Origin: Eucalyptus grandis
Lineage: Eukaryota > Streptophyta > Magnoliopsida > Myrtales > Myrtaceae
Assembly (NCBI RefSeq): GCF_016545825.1
Contig: NC_052619.1
Coordinates: forward strand, 15,019,501-15,083,500
DNA: 64,000 bases
Direction of reading: 5' to 3'
Below are positions 1-10,449 of this stretch, piece after piece. Below the pieces are notes generated by a model that was not told the DNA's origin, searched no databases, and saw only the letters and a program-made list of their open reading frames with translations. A program made the position numbers and the translations under genes. Positions within the stretch are counted from its first letter, which is position 1, and each line of letters starts with the position of its first letter.

Positions 1-1759
1 CGAGCAAAGGTCCGTTCCTTTGAGATCGAACGCTCGAGAGGTATCGATGCAGGAATAGGACATGTTGTGATTCGAACCATGCTCGCCACGTTGGCGAAAA
101 CTCTTCCTCGAATGCTGAAGTGCTTGGCGATAAAACATATCTATCCACGCCTTCCCCCGACGTTTGAAATGGCGCTTCCTGGAAACATTCGAAATCGAAA
201 GCTTTGATTGGATCTTCAGAATGTGCAGGGATAAAGAAACCCATCGTTAGCCAAAGTTTTGCAGCTTCCAATCTCATGACAGTTCTGACTAAATTTTTGA
301 AAGTTCTCTTGTGAACTAGGAATATTCTCATCACGATTTCTGACTCCATCACCAGTTTCACCGGCGGCTAGATTAAGAAAATTCACTGCAATTACCTCAT
401 CTAACTTAATAGATCCTAAAATATAATCAAATCATCTATAACAACAATCCAACAACATTCAACTCATATGCCTCCATTTTTACCTTTAGAGAAATTATCT
501 AACCAATTCTAAACCTATTATACGAATTTCAATTCAATCATAAACTTTTCAATTTTATCAAGTTAATTTTAAACTTTTGAGCAATATTTAAGCATAATCG
601 TTTCGGCTAATTTTTGCTGGAAATTGTTGATGTATTAGTCCAGTCATCATTAGGTAGTGTATATTGATCTCTCTCCGTTGTTATGCAAGGCAATCACACA
701 TCGCTTGGGAAAAACCCTCTAACCTGCTCGATAACCGTTGTGGCTCCTCTCACCTCACAAGACGTCTTTTAAGGTCAAGTCCCCTCAGATTGGTATAAGA
801 GCCAAGTTAAGGTGATGCGGGTGTATGTTGAGCGGCTCTCCTCACCTCACAAGACTTCTTTTGAGGATGAGTATTGGCTGAAATGACCACATTGGAATTT
901 TGCTAAAAGGTTTAGGACTAAATCGTCAAACTTGAAAAGTTTAGGATTGAATTAACTTTCTCAAAATTGATGGGATAGATTTCTCCTCATAAATACCTAA
1001 ATCATAAAAAAATCAATCCACTTCTACCAATCAATCCTTAAAATTTCTCAAACTCAATATTACGACACCACGAAACTTATACGATTCTTGATAATAGTCA
1101 TGATCTTGCCCGTAATCTCCACAAACATCTCCAACATGCCGATCATCACATCTATAGTATGTATCACGCCTCGAGAGCAATCACAAATGCCGTAGCCGTC
1201 GATCCCCATAGCCCTTCCAACTAGCGCAGCCATTGGGATTACCATGGAAGTTTTTACAAACGTAATATGGCCTATCCCGGTAAAAATCGTATTCATCCGA
1301 GTGAATCTCGACCATGATTGTCCCAAACCATTGGAGAAAGTTTAGAGAACAGTTGGCAGCGAAACTCCCACACGGCACCAACTTTGTTACCCCGATATGC
1401 TCCTTTTGAGCCAAGAGCTTCAAACTGAGACGTCATTATGTTCGGTCTTCCAAAGAAATAGTTGGTTGCATTCGATCGTCGTTCCATTATTTGTTGCAAA
1501 ACGCTAAGATTACTATCAAAGAGCCTACACCCGCCAATTTTCGTTGACAAGATGGTTGTCACGCGACTTTCATATCATGTGACATGGTAAAAATAAGTAT
1601 ATACGAACAGCAATTCGCAACTCGAGTGAAACTCAAAATACATGGAGTGCAATTTAGAGAAGTGCTATCAATTTTCAAATAGTATCTTTTTTTCAAAAAA
1701 GAAGAAGAGTAACACGAATATAAATAACCCAAAAATCCTACAGATTTTCTAATTAAAAA
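1..1759. other. Left edge: non-coding DNA with element and ORF relics
   Basis: I see no intact gene here. Roughly 480-1010 has the ends typical of the small TIR elements found elsewhere in the window: a left arm of the 'caatcataaacttttcaatttt' kind and a right arm with 'aaaggtttaggactaaat'. The minus strand of 1060-1562 has overlapping short ORFs in three frames that read like one decayed coding stretch broken by frameshifts. I could not assign it to a family. The first 250 bases are less AT-rich and might be the end of something lying outside the window. Confidence 0.4.
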
Positions 1760-1942
1760 TAATGAGAAAGTTGTTCAAAAAAGTAACTAAATTTCTTCAA
1801 TATTATCTAGATCATAGAATCTAATTAGTTAACTAATGAAAAGATAAATTACCTAAATGCCTAAGATAGGAATCTAAAATTTGAATAAATTAAATCCAAG
1901 GAAATTAAACCAAATCATAATCTCTAAGCTTATTGTGTTCCA

Positions 1943-2184
1943 TGTCACAAATCTGAGAAGAAGACGAGAATGAGAGGAATATGGAAATTTGTGTAATGAG
2001 GAAAATAGTGTATATTTCATTGATCTCTAGATGTAATATAATGATGTATATATTGTACAAAAGAATTGAATAAAAAAGTAAATAAATTCTTCTAATCTTT
2101 CTAGTCCTAAAATAATCACATCTCCTATCAATTACAATCAATCCAAATCCTCAATCAAATCCCATATCATATCTTCTTTCAACA
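1943..2184 (-). repeat. 3' LTR of the minus-strand copia element
   Basis: A 242-bp LTR. On the plus strand it starts TGTCACAAAT and ends CTTTCAACA. It matches 7469-7711 except for three substitutions and one A in a homopolymer. Because the element lies on the minus strand, this left copy is the 3' LTR. Confidence 0.97.
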
Positions 2185-2193
2185 CTCCCCCTC
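2185..2193 (-). other. Polypurine tract of the copia element
   Basis: Read on the minus strand this is GAGGGGGAG, immediately before the 3' LTR start TGTTG. That is the usual position and composition of a copia plus-strand primer. It overlaps the end of the pol stop codon (2192-2194). Confidence 0.9.
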
Positions 2194-5100
2194 AAGCTGG
2201 TGGCTTGTATATATCCAAGACGCCCAGCTTGTTTAGAAGATATGTATGTTGTCTTTGACAAAGGGGTTTAGTGAAGATATCTGCAGGCTCTATAGTCCTG
2301 ATTCCTTTGGTTTCGATGATCCCTTCTTTGATCTTCTCCCGAGTAAAATGGCAATCAACTTCTATATATTTTGTCATTTCATGTAGCACAGGATTTGCTG
2401 CAAGTTTGAGTGCCGAATCATTATCACAGAAAAGTAATGTCGGTCCTCTAACTTGTACCCCAAGATCCAGAAGTAAGCCTCCGAGCCACACTATCTCACA
2501 GACAGTTTTTGCCATAGATCGATATTCAGCTTCTGCTGATGACAATACACAGTGGATTGTTTCTTTGTCTTCCATGAAAGTAACGACTCACCAAATTTGA
2601 TGCAAAATCCAGTAATAGATCTCCTACTCATGGGACATGTAGCATAGTCCGCATCACAATAGGCTGTCATCTCCATGTTGCACTTTTTGGAGAGGAGTAT
2701 CCCTAATCCTGGACATCTCTTCAGATATTTCACTACTTTTAAGGCTGCATTCATGTGTGATTGCTTTGGGTATGCATGAATTGACGAGAGTCTGTACAAA
2801 GATAGCAAATGTCCGCCCGGTCATAGTAAGATAGATAAGCTTCCCAACAAGTCTTTGATAGCTTGTCGGGTCCTTCAATAATGGATCATCAGAGGAGGAC
2901 GTCCCAACATCATAATCAATGCTTGTCAACTTGGCATTCTGTTCAATAGGAATAATTGCCGGTTTGCAACCTGATAATCCCGCTTCTGATATAATCTCCA
3001 TCACAAATTTTCGCTGACTAAGGGAAATCCCTAGATCAGAACGAGCTATCTCTATTCCAAGAAAATACTTAGGTGGTCCTAAGTCTTTATTATGAAAAGA
3101 CAAATGTAGATGGTCTTTAAGCTTCTTCACAGCAGAATTATCATTTCCCATAATAAGTATGTCGTCAACATAAATCATCAAGTATATGGCCGACGTACCT
3201 TTTGCCCAAGTGAACAAAGCATAATCATGTTTGGACTGCATGAATCCAGCTCCCGTTAGTGCAGTAGTAAATTTGGCGTACCACTGTCGAGATGCCTTTC
3301 AATCCGTAAAGAGATTTGCGGAGATGACATACCTTCAACTCCCCCTGTCTTCGTAATCCTTGTGGAAGATCCATGTAAATCTCCTCTTCTAGATCGCCAT
3401 GAAGAAAAGCGTTGTGGACATCCATTTGATGTAAGGACCAGTTGCGAAAAGCAGCAACTGATAAGAAAGAGCGAACCGTGACATCCTTAGCTACCGGAGA
3501 AAATCTCTCATGGTAATCAAAACCTTCTCGCTAGGTGAAACCCTTGGCCACTAATCGGGCCTTGTATCTTTCCACGGAGCCATCTGCTCTATATTTGATC
3601 TTATAGACCCATTTACATCCAATGGGTTTGCGATCAGGCGGTAATGTCACAACATCCCAAGGATGGTTATCAATCAGGGCTTTAAGTTCTGCCTCCATTG
3701 CCTTTTGCCAACGTTCATCATGTACAGCCTCATTATAACTAGAAGGCTCCCTTTCCTCAGAAACTCGACTAATGCAACATAAATGGTCTGACGACAAGCG
3801 ATCGAAAGATACATATGAGGATAAAGGATAACGAGTACCTAATGATAGTGATGAGGAGTAGACATAATCTTTAGTCCAGGCTGGTGGACGAGTGGTTCGA
3901 CCAGATCTTCGTGGTGGTTCATCCAGCACCTTCAAAGGTGATTCCTCAACACTTGTAGGCTCTTCGTGATTTATCTCTCGGGATTCCTGCTCCATAATTT
4001 GTTGCTCAACAGAATTATCATGAGAAGAATCATCGGTTGGTGAAGGCAAGACTGTATCTACTATCTGATGTCTTGGAGAAGGAGTAATAAAGTATGATTC
4101 TCCAGTAGATAGATCTTCTTCTGATAGGAATCGATGATTAGTTCTCGTATCATCTGCAGGCATAGAAGTAGTATCCCGGAAATGAAAAATATTTTCATGA
4201 AAAACCACATCCCTGTTGATGAAAAAATCCCCGGTAGACTGTTCATAGACTCGATAACCCTTTTTCAAGTTAGGATACCCCATGAAGATGCATTGTCTAG
4301 CACGAGGAGACATTTTATCTCGAGGACCTACTATAGCCACATAACATAAGCAGCCAAAGACTTTGAGATGACTCGGATCTGGTTTTCTTCCATACAATAA
4401 TTCAAATAGAGTCTTGCCTTCTAGAATGCGAGATGGCATACGATTTATTAGATATGCCGTAGTAATCACACAATCTCCCCAAAATTGTTCTGGTATAGAT
4501 GCTTGGAACTTAAGAGCACGCGCCACTTCTAAGAGATGACGATGTTTTCGCTTAACTACCCCATTCTGTTGTGGAGTATAGGTGTAGGTACTTTCATGTA
4601 AAATACCATTTGAAGTAAGAAAGGAAGCACAATCACCATTGAAGAATTCCCTACCATTATCAGTGCGGATGCGATGAACTGTTTTTCCAAACTGAGTTTT
4701 GGATAAGGAAAAAAAGATTTTGAGGTGAGAAAGAACCTGGCATTTTGATTGTATGAGAAAGACCCAAGTGGCACGTGAGAAATCGTCCACGATTGTAAGA
4801 AAAAATCTCGAACCATCATGATTTACTGTGTGATATGGTCCCCAGACATCAGCATGGATCAAGCAAAAAATATCATCTGCTCGAGTCTTACTATTTTGAA
4901 AGGGGGCACGAGCTTGTTTTGCCAATGGGCAAATTGGACATTGAGGACAAGGGAAATATGCAGTGTTACCCAATCTTTGATGATGAAGAAAATTTCTTTC
5001 ATTGGCAACAATGTTACACAATGGTTTATTGAATGCAACAGAGGATAATTTAAAATTGCCTGGAAGGTCATTCCAAAAATAAAGTCCTTGATAGATTCTA

Positions 5101-5660
5101 CCCAAGCCCATCAGTTTGCCAGTCGAAAGGGCCTGAAATAGACATTTATCAGAGTCAAAAGAGACATGACAAGAATTTTCTTCACAAGCTCGAGAGACTG
5201 ATATGAGATTAAAATGGAAAGTAGGGACATAAAGGACATTTTTGAGAATGATGAGTGAACTAAGATTCACGGTGCTAGTCATTCCAACATATGTGGTATT
5301 TCCATTGGGAAGTTGGACTGATATTGGAAACGATAACCTTTTGACACTAGAAAATAATTTCGGATTGCAGACAATATGATCACTAGCTCCTGTATCTATA
5401 ATCCATGCATCCTTCGAAATTGAGTTCGTCATGCAATAAGAAATACCTGTGAAACTGCCTGCCTTGTCAAAAGGATCCAATTTTTTAAGAGCTTCCATCA
5501 ACTCCTGATATTCCCCATGGGTGATTGGCTTGTTTGTTGATTTACCCATCACTTGAAAAACAGTTGAAAACTTTCCCTTTTCTTTTTCACCTGGCTTACC
5601 ATGTAATTTCCAGCAACTTTCAACTGTGTGGTGCAGGCGTTTACAGTATTCACAATACAT
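2192..5660 (-). pseudogene. Copia pol (protease, integrase, RT, RNase H), broken
   Basis: Reading down from 5660 there is a zinc knuckle with C-x2-C-x4-H-x4-C spacing, then the protease motif WIIDTGASDH (catalytic Asp near 5395). Next is the integrase, with IHADVWGPY and RTDNGREF around the first two acidic residues. The third catalytic position reads QNGVVKRKHRH, where copia integrases have ERKHR (codon 4551-4553). RT begins near 3720. A TAG at 3531-3533 replaces the Gln codon expected after AKGFT. A frameshift follows SLYGLK near 3290; the YVDD box is intact at 3161-3172. More frameshifts occur near 2800 and near 2560, before the RNase H motif SSAEAEYRSMAK. The end ADIFTKPL near 2270 is recognisable. 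Confidence 0.95.
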
Positions 5661-5719
5661 CTTACCCTTTCCTTTGTTGTTTTTTGCATATGAGGAAGGT
5701 CTACTAACAGCATGGGCCG

Positions 5720-7220
5720 CTATTCCTCCATATGGGCCTTCGGATGATGCTCCGAATGGCGCCTGTGGGCCTTCGGGCCCAGAAAAGAATTGTCCGCGTG
5801 GGCCTTCGAAACTGTGGAAACCTGCTGCACGTGGACCGTTGGATTTAGTGGTCGCGCCATTCTATGAGCCGTCAGATCCAATAGCTCCAAAGATTGATCG
5901 TGGGCCGTCCGATCGATCAGAAAAATCTTGGCCATCCATCGCTCGTATATAAGATCTAGGGTTTTCGTGAAACCCCAGATTAGATCTTCGACTTTCTCTC
6001 CCTCCTGTGGATTTCTGTAGCGGGCGAGAGGAAACCCTCGCCGCCAGAGCCACTCTGTCGCCTTCCTTGCCAAGATCTGCTGCTCTCTGTTGGCTTTCCT
6101 CTTGGATTGTGAGCTAGTTGATACGGCCAAGGCTTGGCATCGGCTCCATGGTTAAGATCTGCGATCTAAACGAAAGGTAAGATTCGTTTAATATGAGGAG
6201 AAATCGGATGGCTTTCTCCCTATCTCACATCTTTTTGTACTGCTGCAAAATCGGCTCTGGCCAATCAAATTTTTCTTCGGCCGCTTCCAATTCGTTCCAC
6301 AGACTCGAAAGTTTGTTGAAAACTGCAACAACAGTCATGTTTCCTTGCTTTAAATCCGAGATCTGTTGCGTCAAAGAAAAGATTTTTACTTGATCCAGTT
6401 TTCCATACATCTCCTTGATGTTTTCCCACATTTGTTTCGAGTCCTCCGTTGGAGGAAGACCAGCCATGACTTCGGGAGCGATGCTGTTTCCGATCCACGT
6501 TCTGACTAGCCGATTACATTTTTTCCAAAGTCGCGCTAGTCGTTCGTCGGACGGAATCGGAACCGTTCCATCGATAAAGCCCTCCTTATCCTTTGTTACC
6601 AGAGCGCGCCGGAACTCGCGCGACCATCTCGAGTAATTATCAGGTCCAGTTAACTGCTGAGCAACAAGCTTCAGTTCTGGTCCATCGGCATTGGTTGTGA
6701 AAAGGGGGTCGCCGGGTTTCGGCCGGTTGCTGGCAGCGTAGATATGGTATGGGAGAAACCCTGGTGGCGGACTCGGGTAAGGATTTCCCCTAAAACCCGA
6801 TCCCCCAAATCCAATTGAATGACCCGCATTAGAAAAAAATGAACCCGGGTAGGGATTCGGTCCCATACCCAGTTCGGCTGATCCGCCCGTCTACTGTGAA
6901 CTGGTGTTTGTGCCTGCCCCACCACTGACTGGTAGGCCTCCATCAGTCTGTACACCATTTCAAAATCCCGACAATGATGCATTTGGGCCCGTCCCATAAT
7001 ACCAAGGATTTGGTACCCATTGGTAAGGTTGGCCCGAATAGGGTTGCCCCAAATTAGCTTGAACCGGAACAGGTACCCACTGTGCATGTTGAGTTTGGCT
7101 ATGAATCTGTTCTTCGTGCATGGTAACAACTGATGACTCCTGGATTTGCGAGGTTTGTGGTGTTGTCTCTCCTGCGGGCTGATCACTGACTCCTGAGGTA
7201 AGTTCTTGTGGATTTGTCAT
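5720..7220 (-). pseudogene. Copia gag, broken by nonsense codons
   Basis: The start codon is at 7218-7220, about 250 bp downstream of the 5' LTR in the element's own sense. A Gln/Pro/Tyr-rich N-terminus is followed by a UBN2-type gag core with LTGPDNYSRWSREFRRAL, then FIDGTVPIP, then WENIKEMYG. In-frame stops interrupt the frame just below 6960, near 6900 and at 6225, while the sense of the frame continues past each (for example the downstream RSQIL...PSLGR block). The stops look like C-to-T changes of Gln or Arg codons. The product would have been the capsid-like protein that packages the element's RNA. Confidence 0.85.
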
Positions 7221-7456
7221 GGTGACAATTTTCTAAAGGATCTGCAACAACTCTGTTTTGCAGATTAATTTGAACACAGAAGTGAAGACTGGACGAAGGA
7301 CCTCTTCCCGGATGTTGTTCTGTTCTGCGAGAGTTGCAGCAATGAGAAACAGAGAAGACTGGACGCTATTCTGTTCTGCAAGGATTGCAACAACAAAAAA
7401 CAGAGAAGTAACAGAGGCTGATTTTAGTGCGGAAGCTTATTTCAGAATCAAGAGTC

Positions 7457-7468
7457 GCTCTGATACCA
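7457..7468 (-). other. Primer-binding site (initiator tRNA-Met type)
   Basis: The minus strand reads TGGTATCAGAGC directly after the 5' LTR. This is the standard plant copia PBS, complementary to the 3' end of initiator tRNA-Met. Confidence 0.95.
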
Positions 7469-7711
7469 TGTCACAAATCCGAGAAGAAGACGAGAAGGAG
7501 AGGAATATGGAAATTTGTGTAATGAGGAAAATAGTGTATATTTCATTGATCTCTAGATGTAATACAATGATGTATATATTGTACAAAAGAATTGAATAAA
7601 AAAAGTAAATAAATTCTTCTAATCTTTCTAGTCCTAAAATAATCACATCTCCTATCAATTACAATCAATCCAAATCCTCAATCAAATCCCATATCATATC
7701 TTCTTTCAACA
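7469..7711 (-). repeat. 5' LTR of the minus-strand copia element
   Basis: A 243-bp LTR nearly identical to 1943-2184, followed by the second copy of the TTCCA target duplication at 7712-7716. It would carry the element promoter, reading toward lower coordinates. Confidence 0.97.
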
Positions 7712-8961
7712 TTCCACTCCAGAACTTTGTATGAATTCTCTTAAAATACAAAAATCAAGTTTCTTCGATGCCGAGCTCGATTCAAATCTACTAGAAGGGT
7801 CACAAGACCATGTCGGTGTGCAGCGTGGAAAAAGATGCTCAAAGGTCTATAAAGGGGGACATGGATGTCGGAGGTAGTACCAATTTCTAGATGATTGGTA
7901 GTTGGTAGCTTTTGGATTTATGCATACTCTTGAGATTGATTTGAAAGACGTTCAAAGTTTTCGCCCACAAAGGAGTCTATTTCACGGCAAAAAGTCAAGT
8001 CAAGCTTTAAGCATGTCCGATCTATCTTGGAGATGAGCAAGAAATTTAAGAATAAGTGAAATTGACATAATTTAATATGAATCTACTATTTTCAAGCGAA
8101 ATAGAAATAAAGGAATTTATTAAGAAAATTTTATTAAAAGAAGATAGATGAATATAAAAAAAAAAAAAAAAAATCTAAATCCCAAGGACTAGCGCAATTG
8201 ATTGTGTAGTAGGGAATTTCCAGCTCAAGAATTATTGTGGTTATCCGTTCAGATCTTACTAATTGACCTAAACTCGATTCATTCATGGGGTTAAAACTCA
8301 GAAATCCTCATAATTTATCTTGTACAAGGACAGTGAGATGTAAAGATGCTTTGTCAAAACCACAATTACTTGCGCGAACCAAACTAAAATAATATTAATT
8401 AGACAAGTCGTCAAATATACCAACGTTTCTCTTTTGATAAATCAATCCATTGTCAGGAAAATTATAGATCCAGGATTACAATAATCATGTCATGTGAGCT
8501 CAGAGGAAACCAATTTTAATCACATATTTTTGAAGATCTTGGTCCTTATCTTCAAGGGTTGAGACAAGATTCGATCGAACAAATTTCCTCCAGATCTGAC
8601 AAACATGGCCCTCCATAGAAGAAAACTAAAAAATTATATATAGATAAGAAACGTCAGGATTAAATGCATCTATTTTAGTCAAGACACTTAAATTAAGAGG
8701 CGTCGGTGGTTTTATGCTTGGACCGCCGCACCAAAGCCACCTAATAATAGGAACCTCGCCAACCAGCTCCAAGCCTCTATTCCAAAGTCCAAAGCTCGAA
8801 GACATCGATTTTCATTTTATATTTATTGGATTAATCGTATTTTGCGCCTAATGTTTACCTTCTTACGTGTTTGGAATAGAAAAATCAAGGAGATATAAAT
8901 GCGTACGACTTTGATTTTGTTAGGCAGATTATTAGATTAATATATAGTCTTGGAACACCCG

Positions 8962-8983
8962 TTATATATATATATATATATAT

Positions 8984-9018
<35 letters not shown>
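8962..9018. repeat. (AT)n microsatellite
   Basis: About 57 bp of almost pure AT dinucleotide interrupted once by ATTTTATTT, followed by poly(T). It is not present at this length in unit B, where the same position reads a short 'cattacaatattttttcc'. Confidence 0.9.
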
Positions 9019-9021
<3 letters not shown>

Positions 9022-9534
9022 TTCTTTTCTCTCTAATTGTCGATCATGCAATTTGCATTTGAAAACTCTCTGGGTCAACCGAAATAAGGAACGGTCAAGG
9101 GTCTGCGTGTTACTCCTGTCCATTGCAATAATTTTGTCTTGGTCTGTTCTTTAGATCTCTTTCAACTCTCGGTGATGGTTCGACGCCAGAACGAGAAATC
9201 TTCGTCTCTTTGGCTGCACATGTTTCCGCGTTTTTTTGTTGGTAAAAACATATGTTTCCGCGTTGAACTCCCAGATTTCTAACTTGTTTTATCCGCTGAT
9301 GAAACCCTAGGTTGGCATTCCGGCTAGCTTCCACCCAATGGGAGTGTCCGGGGGAGGTTACTAGGATTAAAGAAGGCATGAGTATATTGACAACTGCCTA
9401 AGAACGATTTCGAGGTCAGAAAGTTTGGTCGTAGAGATTCCACAGACTTTTAAGCCATGATTGCATAACTAGAATGTTTTGTTGATATAATATCCGTATA
9501 GAGAGTCGCCGCATTGCTTCATAAGTCAAATCTC

Positions 9535-10449
9535 AAATAAAGTATCAAAAAGATCCTAAACTTATTGTATTAATATAAATTTGGTCCTAAATTTTTTAAT
9601 CGAACCAATTTAGTCATAAACATTTTTCATACTGGTATTAATTCAGTCTATTTGACCAAATTTGATCAGCTGGCATTTGGCGCTAACATGGATGCCGGCC
9701 AATAACACTAACGCTAACATGACAACTTTTAATAATTTATTATTAATCTTTTAAAAAAAAATTCTCCTTCTCTTTTTTCTCCTCTCCCTCCTTAAAATTT
9801 CCCTGTTGTGGCCGACTAGCCTTGAGCGAGATTGCTAGCCATTGGGAGGGGGCTGTGAAGCCCTTGCCGGCGGCCGGCGAGGGTCGCAGCCTTCGCTTAA
9901 GGCCGTGAGTAAGGCAGCTTTGCCTAGATTTGAGGGAGGCCACCCTCGCCTTAGCCTTGTTGTGGGCAAAGTTGGCCTTGGCTATGGTTCGCGAGGCCAT
10001 GACAGCCTTCTCCAAGGCCTAGGCAAGCCCTAGGCGAAGCCACTTGCTTGCAACCCTAGGTGAGGCTAGGCAAGGGCCGCGACTGTTATTGGCAGTTGGC
10101 GAGGGCTTTGCGGCCCTTGTCCAGTGGCTAGTGAGGCTTTGGCTAATGAGCCTTGCTAGCCACTGTGGAGAAAGTCCAAGAAGGAAGAAGAGAGAAAATA
10201 AAAGGAAAAAGAAAAAAAAAATAAAAATTGAAAAAATAAAAATTTTATTAAAAAATTGCTACGTCAACATTAGTTGGACGGCTGGCACCAACTAACATCC
10301 ATGTCACTACCTGTCGACTAATATTGGTCAGATGGACAAAATTGGTATCAATATGAAAATGTTTAGAACTTAATTGGTCTAATTGAAAAGTTTAAGATTG
10401 AATTGGTATTAATATAATATGTTTTATGACTTTTTTGATACTTTTCCCA
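9535..10449. mobile_element. Non-autonomous Mutator-like element with GC-rich core
   Basis: The ends are inverted repeats sharing AAGTATCAAAAAG (left, near 9540) with its complement CTTTTTTGATACTT (right). A 9-bp direct duplication TCAAATCTC flanks the element at 9526-9534 and 10450-10458, the target size typical of Mutator-like elements. At the equivalent positions unit B (near 21215), its internal duplicate (near 24350) and unit C (near 50970) have one uninterrupted copy, so this insertion is specific to unit A. Inside is a GC-rich core (about 9800-10180) full of GAGGCT/AGCCTC-like words, flanked by AT-rich arms. It encodes no transposase. Confidence 0.85.

Larger units (their letters stand above)
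1943..7711 (-). mobile_element. Complete Ty1/copia LTR retrotransposon, defective
   Basis: Two direct LTRs (1943-2184 and 7469-7711) have TG...CA ends and enclose gag-pol on the minus strand. The flanking 5-bp target duplication TTCCA is at 1938-1942 and 7712-7716. The primer-binding site complementary to initiator tRNA-Met abuts the 5' LTR (7457-7468), and the polypurine tract abuts the 3' LTR (2185-2193). The order protease-integrase-RT-RNase H identifies copia. The LTRs differ by three substitutions and one 1-bp indel in about 242 bp, so the insertion is recent. The coding region nevertheless carries several nonsense codons and frameshifts, so this copy is non-autonomous now. Unit B shows the uninterrupted site near 17627-17640. 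Confidence 0.97.

Noticed and set aside
1060..1562. A possible small minus-strand gene at the left edge
   Set aside because: The frame is broken at least twice, no family is recognisable, and no start or stop fits; kept only as a relic in the edge entry.
3531..5660. The 709-codon ORF as a host gene
   Set aside because: Zinc knuckle, DTGA protease, integrase and RT motifs between LTRs show that it is copia pol.
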